Origin: Pseudomonas palmensis | GTDB lineage: Bacteria > Pseudomonadota > Gammaproteobacteria > Pseudomonadales > Pseudomonadaceae | NCBI RefSeq assembly: GCF_017848315.1 | Contig: NZ_JAFKEC010000023.1 | Span: forward strand, 1 to 64,000 | Reading direction: 5' to 3' | Length of the DNA stretch: 64,000 nt | Shown: piece by piece, positions 45,217 through 54,541 of the stretch | Numbering within the stretch: the first letter of the stretch is position 1 | Layout: each line of letters begins with the position of its first letter | Position numbers and translations under genes: made by a program | The notes under the pieces: generated by a model | What the model was told of the DNA's origin: nothing | Database searches by the model: none | Seen by the model: only the letters and a program-made list of their open reading frames with translations

Positions 45217-47310
45217 TTACTGCGCCGCAGTGGCGTCGGCGGCGGCGCGCAGGTCAAGGCTGCGCTTGATGATGTATTGCTGGATCAGTTGCATCTGCGG
45301 CATGTCCAGTACCCCGGCAAAGCTCGGCATGCCCTTGCTCATGAACGCACCGCTGACGATGCCGACGAAGGCCTGGTGCTTGTCCGGGCTCAGGTAGCGC
45401 AGGTCGGGGATCACCCCGCCGCTGGAGGCGTTGAGGCCGTGGCAGGCGCCGCACATGCCGTTGAACAGGGTGCGGCCCTGGGCGATTTCATCCGCCGAGG
45501 CTGTCAGCGCGGGCACCTGCGGTGGCAGCACCGGCGCCTTGCGCGGCGGCGGCAGTTCGCCCTTGGCGCCAAGCTTGAACACCAGCACGCGGGATTCGGG
45601 TTGCACCTTGCCCTTGTCGGTCAGGCCGCCTGCGATCAGCGGCATGATGCCGCCCCAGCCGGCCATGAACGCCACGTACTGCTCGCCCTTGACCTCATAG
45701 GTGACCGGCCCGCCGAGCACGCCGGAGTTGGCGCGGTGCTCCCACAGCTGCTTGCCCTTGTCGGCGCTGAAGGCCATGACGCGGCCGTCCGAGGTGCCCT
45801 GGAACACCAGGTTGCCGGCGGTGCTGAGGGTGCCGCCGTTGCCGGACTCGACATAGTCGTGGGTCCAGGCGGCCTGCTGTTTGACCGGGTCCCAGGCAAT
45901 CAGGTGCCCGCGCCAGGCGCTGCGGATCTGGTTGAACACCTTCGGGTCTTCCGGCAGGTCGGGCACGTCCAGGCCGAAGTTGACCACCGACTTGGTCGGC
46001 AGGAACAGCGGCTTGTCGGCGGCCTTGAGTTCGGCCACGGTGTCCTGGGCCGGGATGTACACATAGCCGGTGTTGGGGTTGTACGACATCGGGTGCCAGC
46101 TGTGGCCGCCGAGGAAGCTTGGCTGTATCACCTTCGGCGCCTTGGCGTAGTCGGCCTGGTCGGTGAGGATGGGGCGCCCGGTCTTGGGGTCCAGGCCGCT
46201 GGCCCAGTTCACCTGCACGAAGTTGTTGCCCGAGATGAACTCGCCGTTGGTGCGGTCGATCACGTAGAAGAAACCGTTCTTGGGTGCCTGCATCAGCACC
46301 TTGCGGGTCTTGCCGTCGATCTGGATGTCGGCCAGCACGATCTGCTGGGTGGCGGTGAAGTCCCAGCGATCGCCGGGCGTCACCTGGAAGTGCCACACGT
46401 ATTCGCCGGTTTCCGGGCGCAGCGCGACGATCGACGACAGGTACAGGTTGTCGCCCTCGCCCTGGCTGCGGAACTGGTAGTTCCACGGCGAGCCGTTGCC
46501 GGTGCCCACGTACAGCAGGTCCAGCTCGGGGTCGTAGGACATCGAGTCCCATACGGTGCCGCCACCGCCCCACTTGACCCAGCCATTGCCCTTCCAGGTT
46601 TTCATGGCCTTGGCCATGGCCTCGTTTTCCGGTGGCAGCGCCGGGTCGCCGGGCACGGTGAAGAAGCGCCAGGCCTGCTTGCCGGTATCGGCATCGTAGG
46701 CGGTGATATAGCCGCGCACGCCGAACTCGGCGCCGCCGTTGCCGATCAGCACCTTGCCTTTGACGATGCGCGGGGCGCCGGTGATGGTGTAGCTCTTGTT
46801 GGGGTCCAGAACGGTGTCGACGCTCCACACCTCCTTGCCGGTGGCCGCATCGAGGGCGATCAGGCGCCCATCGAAGCTGCCCACGTAGACCTTGCCCTGC
46901 CACACGGCCACACCGCGGTTGACCACGTCGCAGCAGCCCTGGCTGAGTTTTTCCATGGGGATCTTGGGGTCGTACTTCCACAGCGGCTTGCCGCTGGCGG
47001 CGTCGAAGGCATACACGATGCTGAAGGCACCGGTGGTGTACATCACGCCGTCGACCACGATGGGGGTGGCTTCGGTACCGCGATCGATGTCGAGCTTCTG
47101 CGTCCAGGCCAGGCCAAGCCCGGCGACGTTCTGGTCGTTGATGCGGGTCAGCGGGCTGAAGCGTTGTTCGTCGTAGGTACGCCCGTGGGCGAGCCAGTTG
47201 GCGGCGTCCTGGTTGGCGTTGAGCAGTCGGTTGGCGTCGATGTTGCCGGGCGTGCCGGCGTGGGCGAGCGTTGACACGTAGAGCACGGCAAGCGGCATCA
47301 AGCGTTTCAT
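45217..47310 (-). CDS. PQQ-dependent quinohemoprotein alcohol dehydrogenase
   Basis: A 697-aa periplasmic type II enzyme that oxidises alcohols using PQQ and passes electrons to its own heme c. Signal peptide LMPLAVLYVSTLAHA; the eight-bladed propeller has the vicinal disulfide GCCDVV, the TGKEVW blade motif and the catalytic Asp in GDRWDFTATQ. A C-terminal cytochrome c domain has CGACH and the Met ligand near AFMSKGMPSFAG. Ethanol, butanol and aromatic alcohol forms share this build. The neighbouring paa genes make a phenylethanol-type substrate attractive, but this is inference. Confidence 0.92.
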   Translation of the reverse strand: MKRLMPLAVLYVSTLAHAGTPGNIDANRLLNANQDAANWLAHGRTYDEQRFSPLTRINDQNVAGLGLAWTQKLDIDRGTEATPIVVDGVMYTTGAFSIVYAFDAASGKPLWKYDPKIPMEKLSQGCCDVVNRGVAVWQGKVYVGSFDGRLIALDAATGKEVWSVDTVLDPNKSYTITGAPRIVKGKVLIGNGGAEFGVRGYITAYDADTGKQAWRFFTVPGDPALPPENEAMAKAMKTWKGNGWVKWGGGGTVWDSMSYDPELDLLYVGTGNGSPWNYQFRSQGEGDNLYLSSIVALRPETGEYVWHFQVTPGDRWDFTATQQIVLADIQIDGKTRKVLMQAPKNGFFYVIDRTNGEFISGNNFVQVNWASGLDPKTGRPILTDQADYAKAPKVIQPSFLGGHSWHPMSYNPNTGYVYIPAQDTVAELKAADKPLFLPTKSVVNFGLDVPDLPEDPKVFNQIRSAWRGHLIAWDPVKQQAAWTHDYVESGNGGTLSTAGNLVFQGTSDGRVMAFSADKGKQLWEHRANSGVLGGPVTYEVKGEQYVAFMAGWGGIMPLIAGGLTDKGKVQPESRVLVFKLGAKGELPPPRKAPVLPPQVPALTASADEIAQGRTLFNGMCGACHGLNASSGGVIPDLRYLSPDKHQAFVGIVSGAFMSKGMPSFAGVLDMPQMQLIQQYIIKRSLDLRAAADATAAQ

Positions 47311-47461
47311 TTTTTATTGTTATCCCGTTCTGGGTGGATCAATGAGTGGCGTGGCAGGCCATGACGGGATTAGAGCAAAGTCGGAGGGGGTAAAGCGCTT
47401 GCGTGTGTGCCAGGTATTTTTGTGTGCGTGCCATATTGGTTTGCAGGCCCGGCCCCTTGGT

Positions 47462-47543
47462 CTGTAGGAGCCGGCCTTGCCGGCGAAGAGTCATGGCACG
47501 CTGGCCAGTCATGCCCCTTCGCCGGCAAGGCCGGCTCCTACAG
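47462..47543. repeat. BIME: two REP copies in perfect inverted orientation
   Basis: A 27-base arm at 47462-47488, beginning CTGTAGGAGCCGGCCTTGCC, is exactly repeated in inverse at 47517-47543, with 28 bases between. It lies between paaZ and the PQQ dehydrogenase, both on the minus strand, and may separate the two transcripts. Confidence 0.85.
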
Positions 47544-47553
47544 GCGAACAAGG

Positions 47554-49608
47554 TCAGGCCGGGCGCTTGAGCACCAGCGTCAGGATGTCGTAGCTGGCCA
47601 CCAGCTCACCCAGCTGGTTGGTCACTTCCACATCCCACGCCACCACCCCTTGCGGCTGGCCCAGCGGGCTGGATTTGCCCTGGTCGATCTTGCGCTTGCA
47701 GGTCAGGCGCGCCTGGATGGTGTCGCCAATGCCCACCGGGCTGATGAAACGCAGGGTGTCCAGGCCATAGTTGGCCAGCACCGGCCCCTCGCCCGGCGAG
47801 ACGAACAGCCCCGCCGCCGCCGACAGCACGAAGTAGCCATGCGCAATGCGCTTGCCGAACTGCGATTGCCTGGCCGCAATGTCGTCGAAGTGCATGTAGA
47901 AATGATCCCCCGACAGGCAGCCGAAGTTCACCAGGTCCGCTTCGGTCACGGTACGCCGATGGGTCAGCAGCGACTCGCCGATGCGCAGCTCTTCGAAGTG
48001 ACGACGGAACGGGTGCACCTCGCTCTCGAACACCTGGGCACCGCGCACATACTCGCCGGTCACCGCCATCAGCATGCTCGGCGAACCCTGCACTGCCGCA
48101 CGCTGCAGGTAGTGCTTGACCGCCCGCAGCCCGCCCAGCTCTTCACCGCCACCGGCACGCCCAGGGCCGCCGTGCTTGAGCTGCGGCAAGGGCGAACCGT
48201 GCCCGGTGGACTCCGCCGCCGCCTCGCTGTCGAGGATCAGCAACCGACCGTGCCAGGCCGCAGCCACCGGAATGGCCTTGGCTGCCACCTCGCGGTCGGC
48301 GGTCACCAGGCTGGCCACCAGGCTGCCCTTGCCGCGCGCGGCCAGCGCCAGCGCTTCGTCCAGATCGTCGTAGGCCATCAGCGTGCTCACCGGGCCGAAG
48401 GCCTCGATGTCGTGGGCACCGCCGTCGGCGTGCGGGTCGCGTGCCTGCAGCAGGGTCGGCGCAAAGAACGCCCCTTCGCTCACGCCCTCGCCCCGAGGCT
48501 CGAAACCATCGCTGGCACCGAACAGCTGATCGCAGCTCTGCAGCAGGCTGCGCACCCGCTCGCCCACGTCGCGCTGCTGGTCATGGGAAGCCAGCGCGCC
48601 CATGCGCACGCCCTCCACCGACGGGTCGCCCACCACTACCTTGCTCAGGCGCTCGCGCAGGCGCGTGGCCACGGCGTCCAGGTGCTTGGCCGGCACGATG
48701 GCGCGGCGGATGGCGGTGCACTTCTGCCCCGCCTTGGTGGTCATCTCGCGCACCACTTCCTTGATGTACAGGTCGAACTCGGCATCGTCCGGCTTCACGT
48801 CCGGGCCCAGGATCGCGCAGTTGAGCGAGTCGGCCTCGGCGGTGAACGGCACCGAGTGGCGGATCAGGTTCGGGGTCACCCGCAGCTTGGCCGCGGTGTC
48901 GGCAGAACCGGTGAAGGTCACCACGTCCTGGCCTTGCAGGCGGTCGAGCAGGTCGCCGGTGCTGCCCACCACCAGTTGCAGGCTGCCGGCCGGCAGCAGG
49001 CCGGACTCATCCATCAGGCGCACCACCGCTTCGGTCAGGTAGCTGGTGGAGGTGGCCGGCTTGACGATGCACGGCATGCCGGCCAGAAAGGTCGGCGCGA
49101 ACTTTTCGAGCATGCCCCAGATCGGGAAGTTGAACGCGTTGATGTGCACCGCAAGCCCCGCACGCGGCACCAGGATGTGGCTGCCGGCGAAGGTGCCCTG
49201 CTTGCCCAGCGGGATGGCCGGGCCTTCGTGCAGCAGGTTGCCCGAGGGCAGTTCGCGGCTGCCGATGCCGGCATAGGCGAACAGCGTGGCGTTGCCGCCC
49301 TCGATGTCGATCCAGCTGTCGGCGCGGGTTGCGCCGCTGTGGTGGGACAGTGCGTAGAGCTGTTCCTTGCGCTCGGCCAGGTAAAGCGCCAGGGCCTTGA
49401 GCCGCGCGGCACGCTGCTGGAAGTCCATCGCCATCAGGCTGCGCAGGCCCTCACGGCGCGCATGCTCGATGGCTTCGGCAAAGTCGGGCCGCTCTTCATG
49501 GCTGTACGCCAATATGTGCCCGTCCAGGGCGCTGCGCAGCGGCTGCGCGCCATGCTGGCCGAGCCAGCGGCCGGCGATGAAGCTTTGCAAGGTTGGGGCA
49601 ACAGACAT
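47554..49608 (-). CDS. paaZ: PaaZ, ring-opening enoyl-CoA hydratase/aldehyde dehydrogenase
   Basis: A 684-aa bifunctional cytoplasmic enzyme. The C-terminal MaoC-like hydratase domain (from about 535; DLVNFGCLSGDHFYMHFDDI with Asp and His) hydrolyses oxepin-CoA, and the N-terminal ALDH domain (to about 520; FNFPIWGMLEKF, KAGQKCTAIRRA with the catalytic Cys, AEADSLN) oxidises the aldehyde to 3-oxo-5,6-dehydrosuberyl-CoA. GGAGG seven bases before ATG 49608 sets the start. It is last of the porin-transport part of the cluster. Older Pseudomonas names are phaL or paaN. Confidence 0.95.
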   Translation of the reverse strand: MSVAPTLQSFIAGRWLGQHGAQPLRSALDGHILAYSHEERPDFAEAIEHARREGLRSLMAMDFQQRAARLKALALYLAERKEQLYALSHHSGATRADSWIDIEGGNATLFAYAGIGSRELPSGNLLHEGPAIPLGKQGTFAGSHILVPRAGLAVHINAFNFPIWGMLEKFAPTFLAGMPCIVKPATSTSYLTEAVVRLMDESGLLPAGSLQLVVGSTGDLLDRLQGQDVVTFTGSADTAAKLRVTPNLIRHSVPFTAEADSLNCAILGPDVKPDDAEFDLYIKEVVREMTTKAGQKCTAIRRAIVPAKHLDAVATRLRERLSKVVVGDPSVEGVRMGALASHDQQRDVGERVRSLLQSCDQLFGASDGFEPRGEGVSEGAFFAPTLLQARDPHADGGAHDIEAFGPVSTLMAYDDLDEALALAARGKGSLVASLVTADREVAAKAIPVAAAWHGRLLILDSEAAAESTGHGSPLPQLKHGGPGRAGGGEELGGLRAVKHYLQRAAVQGSPSMLMAVTGEYVRGAQVFESEVHPFRRHFEELRIGESLLTHRRTVTEADLVNFGCLSGDHFYMHFDDIAARQSQFGKRIAHGYFVLSAAAGLFVSPGEGPVLANYGLDTLRFISPVGIGDTIQARLTCKRKIDQGKSSPLGQPQGVVAWDVEVTNQLGELVASYDILTLVLKRPA

Positions 49609-49640
49609 GAGGTGTCCTCCGGTTCTTTTAAGGGGCGCGC

Positions 49641-50882
49641 TTACCACAGCGCCAGGGTGTAGCCGATGATCAGGCGGTTCTCGTCCAGGCTGTTGGTCAA
49701 GCCGTTGCCTGAGCGGAAGGTGACGTTGCGCCAGCGCAGGCTGACGTTCTTCAACGGGCCGCTCTGCACCACGTAGGTGATGTCGGTGTCGCGTTCGCGC
49801 TCGCGGCCGTTGTCCACGGTCGCGGTCCTGGCATGACGCCCGTCGGTGTAGCGGGTCATGAAGCTCAGGCCCGGAATGCCCAGGGCGACGAAGTCGTAGT
49901 CGTAGCGCAGTTGCCAGGAGTCGAGCCCGGCGCGGGTGTAGGTGTTGTAGGTCACCAGGTTGACGGTGTACGGGTCGCCGCCGTTGAGGAACGGGAAGGC
50001 GCTGTCGCCCGACATCTGCTGGAAGGTGGCACTGACCTTGTGCGCGCCGCTGGCCAGGGTGAACATGCCGTTGAAGTTGCGGTTGTCGATGCGCCCTGCC
50101 CGCTCGGCACCGTCGCCACGGCTGTCGAAATAGCGCAGGTCGCTGCGCAGGCTCAGGCCCTCGCCCAGTGGCTGGGTGTGCACCAGGCCGACGAACTGCT
50201 GACGGTAGATCTGGTCGAGCTTGGCGTAGTAGTAGGTCAGGTTCAGTTGCGGGGTGAAGGCATAGGTGCCGCCACCAAAATCGAAGCGGTCGCTGCTGGC
50301 CGCGCCGTAGCCGATGTCGTCGCGGCTGGAGGAATCGCGCAGGTTGGCCTTGGTCAGCCGCCCGGCGTTGAACGTCAGGCCGTCGATCTCCTGGCTGGTC
50401 AGCAGGCCGCCCTGAAAGCTGGCGGCCAGCAGGCGGGTGTCGTTGTACACCACCACCGGCAGGATCGGCTGCAAGGTACCCAGGCGCAGCACGCTCTTTG
50501 AGGCGCGCAGCTTGGCGGTCAGGCCCAGCTCGCTGTAGTCGTCGGCCGGTTCCAGGCTGTCGGGCCCGAACGGCAGCAGCCCGGTGCCGCGCCGATCACG
50601 GCTGGAGTCGAGCTTGATGCCCAGTTGCCCCATGGCGTCGACGCCTACCCCGATCGGGCCATCGGTGAAGCCGGACTCGAACTTCACGGTAAAACCCTGG
50701 GCCCACTCCTCGGCCTTGGATTGCGGCGCGTTGCTCTGGCGAAAATCGCGGTTGATGTAGTGGTTGCGCAACTCGACCTTGGCATGGCTGTCGTCGATGA
50801 AGTCGGCCAGGGCCGGCGCGGCGACCAGGGGCAAGGCGAAGCCGGCCAGCAGCGAAGCCGGCATGAAGCGAATGTGGTTCAT
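49641..50882 (-). CDS. OprD-family porin for phenylacetate uptake
   Basis: A 413-aa outer-membrane porin. Signal peptide SLLAGFALPLVAAPALA, then the OprD/OccK pattern: FIDDSHAKVELRNHYINRDF, WAQGFTVKFESGFTDGPIGV and a last strand ending in Trp (LIIGYTLALW). Its place between the symporter and paaZ corresponds to the PhaK porin of P. putida, which admits phenylacetate. Start at ATG 50882; the upstream region is AT-rich without a strong ribosome site. Confidence 0.88.
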   Translation of the reverse strand: MNHIRFMPASLLAGFALPLVAAPALADFIDDSHAKVELRNHYINRDFRQSNAPQSKAEEWAQGFTVKFESGFTDGPIGVGVDAMGQLGIKLDSSRDRRGTGLLPFGPDSLEPADDYSELGLTAKLRASKSVLRLGTLQPILPVVVYNDTRLLAASFQGGLLTSQEIDGLTFNAGRLTKANLRDSSSRDDIGYGAASSDRFDFGGGTYAFTPQLNLTYYYAKLDQIYRQQFVGLVHTQPLGEGLSLRSDLRYFDSRGDGAERAGRIDNRNFNGMFTLASGAHKVSATFQQMSGDSAFPFLNGGDPYTVNLVTYNTYTRAGLDSWQLRYDYDFVALGIPGLSFMTRYTDGRHARTATVDNGRERERDTDITYVVQSGPLKNVSLRWRNVTFRSGNGLTNSLDENRLIIGYTLALW

Positions 50883-50913
50883 TATTTTTATACCCGACAA
50901 TCGTTTTGGTTTA

Positions 50914-52476
50914 TTAGTGTTTGCTTGCGCCTGCGGCACCGATGCCGGTCATCGAGCGGATGAACTGCGCCAGGTAGCGGCCGCGTTCCTGCGCTGCCCG
51001 CTCCGAGGTGTCGGTGACCGAGAACACCCAGGCGCCCAGGAACGCCAGGCTCATGGAGAACAGCGCCGGGTTGCTGTAGGGGAACAGCGCCGTTTCGTTG
51101 TGCAGCACGTTGACCCACACCGCCGGGCTGAGCACCAGCAGCACGATGGCCGAGACCAGCCCGCTCATGCTGCCGATCACCGCGCCACGGGTGGTCAGGC
51201 CCTTCCAGTACATCGAGAGGAACAGCACCGGGAAATTCACCGAGGCGGCAATCGCCAGCACCAGCCCGGACAGGAACGCGATGTTCTGCGACTCGAACAT
51301 CAGGCCCAGGATGATCGCCAGCACGCCGATGGCCAGGGTGGCGATTCGCGACACGCGCATCTCTTGCTTCTCGGTGGCCTGGCCCTTGCGGATCACGCAG
51401 GCGTACAGGTCGTGGGACACCGCCGAGGCGCCGGACAACGCCAGCCCGGCCACCACCGCCAGGATGGTGGCGAAGGCCACGGCCGAGATGAAGCCCAGGA
51501 ACAGGTTGCCGCCCACGGCCTGGGCCAGGTGCACGGCGATCATGTTGCCGCCGCCGATGATCGCGCCGTTGACGTCGCGGTAGCTTGCGTCGGTGCCGAC
51601 CATCACGATGGCGCCGAAGCCCACCATGATCAGCAGCAGGTAGAAGTAGCCGATGAAACCGGTGGCGTAGAACACGCTCTTGCGCGCTTGCTTGGCGTCA
51701 CTCACGGTGAAGAAGCGCATCAGGATATGCGGCAGCCCGGCGGTGCCGAACATCATGCCCAGGCCCAGGGAAATCGCGTCGATGGGGTTGGACAGCAGCC
51801 CGCCCGGAGCCATGATCGCGGTGCCCTTGGCGTGCACCTCGGTGGCGGCGCTGAACATCGCTTCGGTGCTGAAACCAAAGTGCTTGAGCACCATGAACGC
51901 CATGAAGCTGGTGCCCGAGAGCAGCAGCACGGCCTTGATGATCTGTACCCAGGTGGTGGCGAGCATGCCGCCGAAGGTCACGTAGAACACCATCAGCACG
52001 CCCACCAGCATCACCGCATACAGGTAGCTGATGCCGAACAGCAGCTCGATCAGCTTGCCGGCGCCGACCATCTGCGCCACCAGGTACATCAGTGCCACGG
52101 TCAGGGTGCCCAGGGCCGAGGTCAGGCGCACCGGGGTCTGGTCCAGGCGGTACGACACCACGTCGGCGAAGGTGTACTTGCCCAGGTTGCGCAGGCGCTC
52201 GGCAATCAGGAACAGGATGATCGGCCAGCCGGCCAGCACGCCCAGGGCGTACAGCAGGCCGTCATAGCCGTTGAGGAACATCATCGCGGAGATGCCCAGG
52301 AACGAGGCGGCGCTGATCATGTCGCCGGCGATGGCCAGGCCGTTCTGAAAGCCGGTGAGGCCGCCGCCTGCGGTGTAGAAGTCACTGGCCGAACGGGTGC
52401 GCTGTGCGGCCCAGCGGGTGATACCCAGGGTGAACACGACGAACAGCAGGAACATGCTGATGGCTGTCCAGTTCAT
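50914..52476 (-). CDS. paaL: Sodium:solute symporter, phenylacetate/acetate permease type
   Basis: A 520-aa inner-membrane symporter of the SSS family (ActP-like), with about 13 helices; [20 protein letters not shown] and [17 protein letters not shown] are the conserved helix-1/2 region. It should import phenylacetate or a similar acid with Na+. ATG 52476 overlaps the stop of the DUF485 gene (ATGA), and AGGAG lies nine bases upstream. The DUF485-ActP pair is typical of acetate-type carriers. paaL/phaJ assignment rests on cluster position. Confidence 0.9.
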   Translation of the reverse strand: MNWTAISMFLLFVVFTLGITRWAAQRTRSASDFYTAGGGLTGFQNGLAIAGDMISAASFLGISAMMFLNGYDGLLYALGVLAGWPIILFLIAERLRNLGKYTFADVVSYRLDQTPVRLTSALGTLTVALMYLVAQMVGAGKLIELLFGISYLYAVMLVGVLMVFYVTFGGMLATTWVQIIKAVLLLSGTSFMAFMVLKHFGFSTEAMFSAATEVHAKGTAIMAPGGLLSNPIDAISLGLGMMFGTAGLPHILMRFFTVSDAKQARKSVFYATGFIGYFYLLLIMVGFGAIVMVGTDASYRDVNGAIIGGGNMIAVHLAQAVGGNLFLGFISAVAFATILAVVAGLALSGASAVSHDLYACVIRKGQATEKQEMRVSRIATLAIGVLAIILGLMFESQNIAFLSGLVLAIAASVNFPVLFLSMYWKGLTTRGAVIGSMSGLVSAIVLLVLSPAVWVNVLHNETALFPYSNPALFSMSLAFLGAWVFSVTDTSERAAQERGRYLAQFIRSMTGIGAAGASKH

Positions 52477-52781
52477 TTCGCGCACTCCTGGCGGACCTTG
52501 TCGTTGAGCGGGTCGAGCACGTTGTTGGCGCGGTACACGTAGATCCCGGTGAGGCCGAAGGACACCAGCACCACCAGCACGCCGACCAGCATGCCGACGG
52601 TGGTCACGCCGCCGCTGAGCGATTGCCCCAGGGTGCTGGGGGAGAACGCCACCAGCAGCACGAAGCCGTAGTAGATGACCAGCATGGCCAGGGTCAGCGA
52701 CCAGTTCAGGCGCTGCTTGCGCCGTACCAGTTGCTTGAAGTCGGGGTGCTTGCAGATGCTGTCGATGTCTTCGGGGGTCAT
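52473..52781 (-). CDS. DUF485 membrane protein, symporter partner
   Basis: A 102-aa protein with two membrane helices ([40 protein letters not shown]) and a DUF485 start ([20 protein letters not shown]). DUF485 proteins are nearly always coded just before an ActP-like symporter, as here, and are thought to be small subunits or stabilisers. Coupled to the symporter by ATGA overlap. GAGAG lies about eight bases upstream. Confidence 0.9.
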   Translation of the reverse strand: MTPEDIDSICKHPDFKQLVRRKQRLNWSLTLAMLVIYYGFVLLVAFSPSTLGQSLSGGVTTVGMLVGVLVVLVSFGLTGIYVYRANNVLDPLNDKVRQECAK

Positions 52782-52851
52782 TGGGGCGCTCTCTTGGTGT
52801 TGTTGTTTTAGTTTTCAGGGCACACAGGTGTTGCGGTGTTCAGGCGGGCCT

Positions 52852-52885
52852 CATCGCCGTGTAGGAGCCGGCCTTGCCGGCGATG
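52852..52885. repeat. REP element between paaE and the DUF485 gene
   Basis: CATCGCCG and CGGCGATG flank TGTAGGAGCCGGCCTTGC, giving the same REP core as at 47462. It separates the paaABCDE genes from the transport genes and may reduce read-through or stabilise the upstream message. Confidence 0.75.
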
Positions 52886-52899
52886 GGACCGACGCGTTA

Positions 52900-53976
52900 T
52901 CAGACCTGATCGAAGTCCAGCACCACCCTGTCGCTGACCGGGTACGTCTGGCACGACAGCACATACCCCGCCGCCACTTCGTAGTCCTCCAGGGCGTGGT
53001 TGCTGTCCATCTCCACCTCCCCTTCGATGACCTTGCACTTGCAGGTCGAGCACACCCCGGCCTTGCACGAGTACGGCAGCTCGGCGCCGATGGCATTGCC
53101 GGCATCCAGCACGCTGACGGTGTTGCGCGGCAGGTCGAAGGCCAGCGCCCGACCGTCGCTGATCACGGTGATCTGGCTGACGGCGGCGTCCAGCTGGCGT
53201 GCCGCCTCGCGGGCTTCACGCTTGCGTTCGTCGCCCGCCGCTGCAAACAGCTCGAAATGGATCTTCTCCCCCGCCATGCCATTGGCCTTGAGGCTGTCGC
53301 GCACGGTCTCGGTCATCGCCTGCGGGCCGCAGATGAAGGCGGCGTCCAGCGCCCTGGGGTCAAGCCAGCGCGAGAACAGCTGACCGCACTTGTCGGCGTC
53401 GATGCGCCCGTTGTACAGGTCCACGTCCTGCTGCTCGCGGCTGAACACGAAGATCAGGTTCAGGCGTTGCAGGTAGCGGTTCTTCAGGTCTTCGAGCTTG
53501 TCGCGAAACAGCGCGCCGGAGCTTGAGCGGTTGCCGTAGAGCAAGGTGAAGCGGCTGTCGGGTTCGCGCTCCAGGGTGGTCTTGATGATCGACAGGATCG
53601 GCGTGATGCCGCTGCCCGCCGCCACCGCCAGGTAGTTGCCGCGACGGGTCGGGTCCAGTGGCACATGGAAGTTGCCCGAAGGCGGCATCACTTCGAGGCG
53701 GTGGCCGACCTTGAGCACCTCGTTGGCAAACGCCGAGAAGCGCCCGCCGGCCACGCGCTTGATCGCCACGCGCAGCTCGCCGTCTTCCACGCCGCTGCAG
53801 ATCGAGTAAGAACGGCGCACTTCCTCGTCGTCCAGTTGCGTGCGCATCACCAGGTACTGGCCCTGGGTGAAACGGAAATCGTCCTGCAGGTGCGCCGGCA
53901 CCTCGAAGGCAATCGACACCGCATCGCGGGTCTCGGCGCGCACATCCTTGATGGTCAGGCTGTGAAATTGACTCAT
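52900..53976 (-). CDS. paaE: PaaE, reductase of phenylacetyl-CoA 1,2-epoxidase
   Basis: A 358-aa class IA-type reductase that takes electrons from NADPH to the PaaAC di-iron site. The N-terminal FAD domain has RRSYSICSG, the NAD domain has GSGITPILSIIKTTLE and CGPQAM, and the C-terminal plant-type [2Fe-2S] domain has CKAGVCSTCKC with a later LSCQT. GGGAG six bases before ATG 53976 sets the start. Last gene of the paaABCDE set. Confidence 0.95.
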   Translation of the reverse strand: MSQFHSLTIKDVRAETRDAVSIAFEVPAHLQDDFRFTQGQYLVMRTQLDDEEVRRSYSICSGVEDGELRVAIKRVAGGRFSAFANEVLKVGHRLEVMPPSGNFHVPLDPTRRGNYLAVAAGSGITPILSIIKTTLEREPDSRFTLLYGNRSSSGALFRDKLEDLKNRYLQRLNLIFVFSREQQDVDLYNGRIDADKCGQLFSRWLDPRALDAAFICGPQAMTETVRDSLKANGMAGEKIHFELFAAAGDERKREAREAARQLDAAVSQITVISDGRALAFDLPRNTVSVLDAGNAIGAELPYSCKAGVCSTCKCKVIEGEVEMDSNHALEDYEVAAGYVLSCQTYPVSDRVVLDFDQV

Positions 53977-54007
53977 GCTGTTCTCCCGCTGCACGGCGCC
54001 AGCGCGC

Positions 54008-54541
54008 TCAGATGCATTTGAAATAGTCGAAAGGTTCCAGGCACTCGCGGCACCGGTACAGGGCCTTGCAGGCCGTGGAGCCGAACTGGCTGAGCAGCTC
54101 GGTGTGGCTGCTGGCGCACACCGGGCACAGCACCTGCGGGCTTTCGCCCAGCAGGCTGCGCTTGCTGGCACTGCCCACGGGCGGCGCGATGCCATAGGCA
54201 CGCAGGCGCTCGCGCCCCTGCTCGGTGATCCAGTCGGTGCTCCAGGCCGGCGTCAGGCGCCGCTCCAGGCACGGCGCGGCGAACCCGGCCTGCTCCAGCG
54301 CCTGGCGGATATCGCCCTCGATCACCTCGGTGGCCGGGCAGCCCGAATAGGTCGGCGTGACCACAAGGTGCAGGTGGCCGGCCTGCCAGTGCAGGTCGCG
54401 CACTATCCCGAGGTCGACCACGCTGACCACCGGCACTTCAGGGTCCATCACCTGCTCCAGCACCGTCCAGGCGTGGCTCAGGTCATCGGCCCGCAGTGCC
54501 CGCGCACCGTGGTCGCTGGCGATCAGCTCACCAGGTTGCAT
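54008..54541 (-). CDS. paaD: PaaD, epoxidase maturation protein
   Basis: A 177-aa protein: an N-terminal DUF59/MIP18 domain (WTVLEQVMDPEVPVVSVVDL, TPTYSGCPATEVIE) followed by a zinc-ribbon tail (CPVC ... CRECLEPFDYFKC). It is needed for assembly of the epoxidase, probably for iron-sulfur or di-iron maturation. Its start overlaps the end of paaC by 14 bases. The ribosome site is weak, fitting coupled translation. Confidence 0.93.
   Translation of the reverse strand: MQPGELIASDHGARALRADDLSHAWTVLEQVMDPEVPVVSVVDLGIVRDLHWQAGHLHLVVTPTYSGCPATEVIEGDIRQALEQAGFAAPCLERRLTPAWSTDWITEQGRERLRAYGIAPPVGSASKRSLLGESPQVLCPVCASSHTELLSQFGSTACKALYRCRECLEPFDYFKCI

Noticed and set aside
45109..47274. A 721-codon open frame antisense to the PQQ dehydrogenase
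   Set aside because: Low-complexity His/Val/Gly/Ala protein with no domain; an effect of third-position GC bias on the opposite strand.
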